DNA of 25,690 nt, taken from contig CAJTUC010000010.1 of the NCBI GenBank assembly GCA_910579395.1, forward strand, positions 81,335 to 107,024, given 5' to 3'. Position 1 is the first letter of the stretch. Each line of letters opens with the position of its first letter. Made by a program: the position numbers and the translations under genes. Of the stretch, positions 22,097 through 25,690 are shown in pieces. The notes beneath the pieces are model-generated. The model saw nothing but the letters and a program-made list of their open reading frames with translations, made no database searches and had not been told where the DNA came from. The stretch is from an uncultured Lachnospiraceae bacterium (GTDB lineage Bacteria > Bacillota > Clostridia > Lachnospirales > Lachnospiraceae).

Positions 22097-24277
22097 ATGG
22101 GAAAAAGAAAAGGCGGCTTTACGCTGCCAGGCGAATCAGGTTATGAAGAACTGACTTTAAAACTGGCGGAAAAATGGGGAGCGGATGTAATCCGGGACAG
22201 CGACGGCACAGAACTGTCGGAAGATATCATTCATGCCGGCTACGGTATATACTCTACGCTCTGTATTATCCGAGACCATAACGAGTGGGCCGCGCAGAAT
22301 CCCGACAAGCTGCAGCAGACTTTTTTGTGCACCGCACCCGTAACAGCCATACCAGATGAAACAAAAGATGGCAGCCAGAATACCTCTCTTACGATAAGGC
22401 TCATGGAAGATTTTTTTGAAGAGCAGTTTGCAGTCAACGACTGTCAGGCTTCCATGAAATACTGGCAGGTCTATGACAGAACATCCAATCTGTTGATTTC
22501 TTCGGATAACTGGAGTTATGATGGAGAAAACGGAACCGTTACGATTCAAAAAGCCATTTCCTGGCATAAGTATACGGTCAGCTTTCTCGCCTATCGAATC
22601 TGGGAAGAAATTTCCATGTACAATCACACGACCAACAACTGGGATAAAGAACATCTGATGCAGATCGACCCCCGATATCCGGAAACGCGCGAATACATGA
22701 CCGGCTGGCTGAAAAACTGGTGCGAATCCCATCCCGATACCACTGTTGTCCGCTTTACTTCCCTGTTTTATAATTTTGTGTGGATATGGGGTGCCCATGA
22801 AGAATGCCGTTCCCTTTTTACGGACTGGGGCTCTTATGATTTCACAGTAAGCGACAGGGCGCTTGACGAATTTGAAAAAGAATACGGCTACGCCATGACG
22901 GCGGAAGATTTCATCAATCAGGGGAAACGGCATGTTACCCATATGCCGGGCGATGACCACAAAAAAGACTGGATGAAATTTATCAACGACTTCGTAATCT
23001 CTTTTGGTAAAACGTTGATCGACATCGTACACTCTTATGGTAAAAAAGCTTATGTCTTTTATGATGACAGCTGGGTAGGAATCGAACCCTATAACGGCAG
23101 ATTTTCGGAATTCGGATTCGACGGATTGATCAAATGCGTCTTTTCCGGTTTCGAAGCAAGACTCTGTGCGGGCGTAGATGTTCCGGTACATGAACTCAGA
23201 CTGCATCCCTATCTGTTCCCGGTAGGCCTCGGCGGCGCTCCTACTTTTATGGAAGGCGGAGACCCCACAACGGAGGCCAAACGCTACTGGAACCGGATCC
23301 GAAGAGCGCTGCTTCGCTGCTCCATTGACAGAATCGGGCTGGGCGGCTACCTGCATCTGACCGAAAACTTCCCGGATTTCTGCGATTATATCGAGCAGCT
23401 TACCGATGAGTTCCATATGATTCAGGATTTCCATGCAGAGGGAAAGCCTTTCTGCCTGAAAACTAAGGTTGCCGTACTGCATTCCTGGGGTGCGCTGCGT
23501 TCCTGGACGCTTTCGGGCCATTTCCACGAAACATGGCAGCATGATCTGATTCATATTAATGAATCACTGTCCGGTCTGCCAGTCGATGTTTCCTTCCTCT
23601 CCTTTGAGGATGTAAAAGCAGGCAGACTAAAAGATATCAACGTTGTCATCAATGCCGGTTATGCCGGAAGTGCATGGAGCGGCGGCGATGCCTGGAAAGA
23701 CGATGAACTTGTGGAAATCCTGACAGAATGGGTACATAAAGGAGGCGTTTTTCTTGGCGTCAACGAACCTTCTGCCGTCACGGGATATGATACTTTCTTC
23801 CGGATGTCCCATGTACTCGGCATCGACGAAGATACCGGCGAAAGAATCTGTCACGGCAAATGGCAGTTCAAAGCAGAAGATCTGAACGGTCTCGTTCCGC
23901 AGGGAACAACGCTTTCCGCCAGACCAAACCGCTATCTCACGGATGGAAAGGCAAATGTCTTGTTAGAAAAAGACGGAGAACCGCTTTTAACGATTCATGA
24001 TTTCGGAAAAGGAAAAGGCATCTACCTTTCTTCCTTCGAATTTACACCAGCGAATACCCGGCTGCTCTACCAGCTGATTCGTTTCGCAGGCCGCGAAGGC
24101 ATCACCGGAATCTATATGACCGACAATCTCCATACGGAATGCGCTTACTATCCCGAAAGCAGGACCTTAGTCGTGATCAACAACAGCGATACCGTGCAAA
24201 AAACCTCTGTGGAAACTCACGCGGGAATCAAAGAACTGACACTCGAACCCTATCAGACATTGTTCTTAAATCTATAG
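22097..24277 (+). CDS. GH112 phosphorylase, probable D-galactosyl-beta-1,4-L-rhamnose phosphorylase
   Basis: GH112 enzymes reversibly phosphorolyse beta-galactosides: galacto-N-biose, lacto-N-biose, or Gal-beta-1,4-L-rhamnose, giving alpha-Gal-1-phosphate and the free acceptor. The 726-residue protein matches the family from its start (RKGGFTLPGESGYEEL, KWGADVIRDSDGT), through the MYNHTTNNWDKEH segment and the FYDDSWVGIEPYNG block, where D324 aligns with the proposed catalytic acid of the bifidobacterial enzyme, to the glutamine-amidotransferase-like third domain (about 450-640) and a beta C-terminus. I infer the rhamnose specificity from the locus (rhaM, GH105, RG-I acetylesterase). Specificity for galacto- or lacto-N-biose is the alternative. 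There is no signal peptide, so it is cytoplasmic. GGGAGG sits 8 nt before ATG. Confidence 0.88.
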   Translation: MGKRKGGFTLPGESGYEELTLKLAEKWGADVIRDSDGTELSEDIIHAGYGIYSTLCIIRDHNEWAAQNPDKLQQTFLCTAPVTAIPDETKDGSQNTSLTIRLMEDFFEEQFAVNDCQASMKYWQVYDRTSNLLISSDNWSYDGENGTVTIQKAISWHKYTVSFLAYRIWEEISMYNHTTNNWDKEHLMQIDPRYPETREYMTGWLKNWCESHPDTTVVRFTSLFYNFVWIWGAHEECRSLFTDWGSYDFTVSDRALDEFEKEYGYAMTAEDFINQGKRHVTHMPGDDHKKDWMKFINDFVISFGKTLIDIVHSYGKKAYVFYDDSWVGIEPYNGRFSEFGFDGLIKCVFSGFEARLCAGVDVPVHELRLHPYLFPVGLGGAPTFMEGGDPTTEAKRYWNRIRRALLRCSIDRIGLGGYLHLTENFPDFCDYIEQLTDEFHMIQDFHAEGKPFCLKTKVAVLHSWGALRSWTLSGHFHETWQHDLIHINESLSGLPVDVSFLSFEDVKAGRLKDINVVINAGYAGSAWSGGDAWKDDELVEILTEWVHKGGVFLGVNEPSAVTGYDTFFRMSHVLGIDEDTGERICHGKWQFKAEDLNGLVPQGTTLSARPNRYLTDGKANVLLEKDGEPLLTIHDFGKGKGIYLSSFEFTPANTRLLYQLIRFAGREGITGIYMTDNLHTECAYYPESRTLVVINNSDTVQKTSVETHAGIKELTLEPYQTLFLNL

Positions 24278-24319
24278 AAGTCATTATAGAAATCTGATTT
24301 CTTTACAACAACTTCAAAA

Positions 24320-24347
24320 GACCGAATCGCTCCAAGGCGATTCGGTC
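24320..24347. terminator. Bidirectional terminator between the GH112 and AraC genes
   Basis: GACCGAATCGC (24320-24330) and GCGATTCGGTC (24337-24347) form a perfect 11-bp GC-rich stem with a 6-nt loop, lying between convergent genes. On the minus strand it is followed by TTTTGAAGTT, and on the plus strand by a purine-rich stretch, so it serves the AraC gene better. A second stem (24378-24418) follows for the plus strand. Confidence 0.7.
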
Positions 24348-24377
24348 AGACAGAGGAGATTTGCACTGCAAATCGAT

Positions 24378-24418
24378 AGAAGTTCTTAGTCCGCGTTCTA
24401 TGCGGGCTTAGAACTTCT
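24378..24418 (+). terminator. Second hairpin, 17-bp arms, plus-strand terminator candidate
   Basis: AGAAGTTCTTAGTCCGC (24378-24394) pairs with GCGGGCTTAGAACTTCT (24402-24418) with one G-U and one mismatch around a 7-nt loop. It is followed on the plus strand by CTTTGTCTT. It probably ends the GH105-esterase-GH112 transcript. Confidence 0.55.
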
Positions 24419-24479
24419 CTTTGTCTTATGCTTTAGAACTTCTCTTTGTCTTATGCTTTTAAACTTCTCTTAGTATTAT
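24406..24479. repeat. Three tandem 24-25-bp repeats overlapping the 3' end of the AraC gene
   Basis: Copies lie at 24406-24429, 24430-24454 and 24455-24479. Each contains TTAGAACTTCTCTT or a one- or two-base variant, followed by TGTCTTAT or AGTATTAT. The third copy covers the AraC stop codon (24476-24478). The first copy is also the right arm of the adjacent hairpin. The core CTTAGAACTTCTCTT also occurs at 9737-9751 in the flgK-flgL gap. Confidence 0.85.
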
Positions 24480-25441
24480 GGTTCCGGATACATCCACCCG
24501 GAATATTCCAGAATAGACATACTCTGCGCCTGCTGCTTATCCGACTGCAGCATCCAGCGCCTGTACTCCCTCGGTGACTGCTGCATCATCCGATAAAAAT
24601 AACGATTGTAACTGGAAACAGACTGAAATCCGACCGCTTCCGAAATGCTCAGAATAGAATCCTCCGTACTGCAAAGCAGGCTGCAGGATTTCTGAATACG
24701 GGTGTTATTCACATAATTCAGGGGAGAAATCTGCATGATTGAATTGAAGATTCTCCGAAAATGCGTTGGGCTCCAATGACACAAATCTGCCAAGAACTCC
24801 ATGCTGAACTGCTTCATATAGTTGTTTTCAATATAATCCAGGGCCGGCGCGATCGACAACGGACTGGCTGACTCTGAGAAGCCCCCTCTCTCCATTTTTC
24901 CGTCTTCCTGCGACTGGATACGGTAAATTTCAATATATAAAGAAAGCATCAGTCCTTTGGCAGAGTACTGATACCCCTGCTTCTCTTCCTGAAGTTCTTT
25001 GATGATCAGTGTAAGCAGCTGATAAACAGCCGGGTAATGCGCTTTGTTCAATATATATTTAAAATTCTTGAACGCATAAGGCTGCAGATCATAATTTCTC
25101 CATGTTGACGGCAGGGAATGAATAAAAAGCCCGCGGGGGTCCATATAAAGATACGACCAGAGACTAAGGCTCTCCGCCCCCGGCGTACTGTATGTAGAAT
25201 GCGGTACATTCTGCGGAATAATGGTAATATCCCCTTCCCGAAATGGAAGCGTTTCCCCGTAAAACTTCATGAAACCGCCTTCTGAATGACAGATACCGAT
25301 TTCCAGGCAATTATGGAAATGCAGTCTGTCTCTCGCCACATTGGAAATTCGCCAATGCTCCCCGGAAAGCAATAATGCCGGAAAATGGGGAGACAAATAA
25401 TAGTTCCGATATTCAGTTATCGCATTCGTCGGTTTTGCCAT
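24476..25441 (-). CDS. AraC-family regulator with cupin sensor domain
   Basis: The 321-residue protein has an N-terminal cupin-like sugar-binding domain (HFHNCLEIGICHSEG at 41-55, GDITIIPQNVPHSTY at 70-84) and a C-terminal double helix-turn-helix (about 215-305) with FSMEFLADLCHWSPTHFRRIF and ILSISEAVGFQSVSSYNRYFYR, the classic AraC/XylS signature. It probably activates the adjacent RG-I genes when an imported sugar binds. That target is inferred from proximity. ATG 25441 has AAGGGG 8 nt upstream. The longer frame begins with TTG at 25486 and lacks a site. The gene converges on the GH112 gene. Confidence 0.9.
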   Translation of the reverse strand: MAKPTNAITEYRNYYLSPHFPALLLSGEHWRISNVARDRLHFHNCLEIGICHSEGGFMKFYGETLPFREGDITIIPQNVPHSTYSTPGAESLSLWSYLYMDPRGLFIHSLPSTWRNYDLQPYAFKNFKYILNKAHYPAVYQLLTLIIKELQEEKQGYQYSAKGLMLSLYIEIYRIQSQEDGKMERGGFSESASPLSIAPALDYIENNYMKQFSMEFLADLCHWSPTHFRRIFNSIMQISPLNYVNNTRIQKSCSLLCSTEDSILSISEAVGFQSVSSYNRYFYRMMQQSPREYRRWMLQSDKQQAQSMSILEYSGWMYPEP

Positions 25442-25512
25442 CTTTCGCGCCCCTTCTTCTATCCGTTTTCCAATATTTACTACCAATATTCCGATTATTC
25501 TTTGTAGCCTAA

Positions 25513-25541
25513 ATTATAGTAAAACGGTTTTGCATTGTCAA
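25513..25541 (-). promoter_or_regulatory. Consensus sigma-A promoter of the AraC gene
   Basis: The minus strand reads TTGACA (25536-25541), 17 nt, TATAAT (25513-25518): a perfect match in both boxes and spacing. The spacer contains the inverted repeat AAAAC-G-GTTTT. The leader to ATG 25441 is about 65 nt. Such a strong promoter for a regulator suggests it is repressed by something, perhaps itself. Confidence 0.85.
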
Positions 25542-25586
25542 TAGGGGATGGTCGGAAGACAGAGGGACATCCTATAGGAAAATTGA

Positions 25587-25643
25587 TAAAAAAGGCCGCC
25601 GCCCGGTCATAACGAGGCCGCTGAAAAACATACCGTTTTTCAG
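25587..25643 (-). terminator. Hairpins near the right edge, possible end of a leftward transcript
   Basis: CTGAAAAAC (25621-25629) and GTTTTTCAG (25635-25643) form a perfect 9-bp stem. Next to it a GC-rich block (25593-25620) is followed on the minus strand by six T (25587-25592), which resembles a terminator for a gene entering from the right. The pairing within the GC-rich block is imperfect, so this is a tentative call. No gene is visible from 25542 to the right edge. Confidence 0.4.
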
Positions 25644-25690
25644 GTTTATTTCTATAACACACAAAAAATCCACCAGTTTCGATTATTCTG

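Noticed and set aside
22157..23554. 465-residue open frame on the minus strand opposite the GH112 gene
   Set aside because: It lies fully inside a well-supported GH112 gene on the other strand, has no ribosome binding site and no recognisable domain. It is a shadow frame caused by codon bias.
25570..25579. TCCTATAGGA palindrome in the right-hand non-coding region
   Set aside because: It is only 10 bp, with no second copy in the region and no link to a promoter or gene. Chance is likely.

Overview
The window (about 45% GC by eye) looks like a piece of chromosome from a motile, Gram-positive, gut-type Clostridium, most likely a Lachnospiraceae member. Four things point there: a Firmicutes-style late flagellar cluster with fliW-csrA and flgM-flgN-flgK-flgL, strong AGGAGG ribosome binding sites, sigma-28 promoters of the Bacillus/Clostridium form (CTAAA-N16-CCGAT), and a plant-pectin utilisation locus. 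I assign the organism by inference only.

Layout, left to right. (1) 1-213: an array of 17-bp repeats in what should be the transcribed leader of a leftward sigma-28 gene lying outside the window, possibly flagellin. (2) 214-4341, minus strand: flaG, fliD, fliS and a coiled-coil gene, driven by a sigma-28 promoter at 4450-4477. (3) 4474-6991: two divergently transcribed, paralogous GT-B glycosyltransferases of the CgeB/DUF3880 type. (4) 7236-14336, minus strand: flgM, flgN, two tandem flgK paralogues, flgL, fliW and csrA, led by a sigma-28 promoter at 14449-14476. Its intercistronic gaps carry hairpins and GGA-containing sites that could be CsrA targets. (5) 14499-17565, minus strand: a membrane-free signalling cassette of hybrid histidine kinase, LytS-type histidine kinase and a response regulator with a SARP/OmpR-like DNA-binding domain. 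(6) 17710-24277: a rhamnogalacturonan-I locus. An L-rhamnose mutarotase and a TIM-barrel isomerase/epimerase run left; a GH105 unsaturated rhamnogalacturonyl hydrolase, an SGNH acetylesterase with a C-terminal SLH-like region, and a GH112 phosphorylase run right. (7) 24476-25441, minus strand: an AraC-family regulator with a consensus sigma-A promoter.

How the genes fit together. FlgM inhibits sigma-28 until the hook is complete. FlgN, FliS and perhaps the coiled-coil protein serve as export chaperones. FlgK, FlgL and FliD form the hook-filament junction and cap. FliW and CsrA form the known partner switch controlling flagellin translation, here in the same transcript as possible targets. The glycosyltransferases may decorate flagellin. 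In the pectin locus, deacetylated and unsaturated RG-I oligomers would be processed in the cytoplasm. GH105 removes unsaturated galacturonate, GH112 would phosphorolyse Gal-beta-1,4-Rha to Gal-1-P and rhamnose, and RhaM would interconvert rhamnose anomers. None of these enzymes shows a signal peptide, so oligosaccharide import by a transporter outside the window is implied.

The most notable observations are the leader repeat array and its 10-nt complementarity to the flaG leader, the candidate CsrA sites and repeated hairpins inside the flgM-csrA operon, the SLH-like tail on an apparently cytoplasmic esterase, and the coherent RG-I disaccharide phosphorolysis locus.
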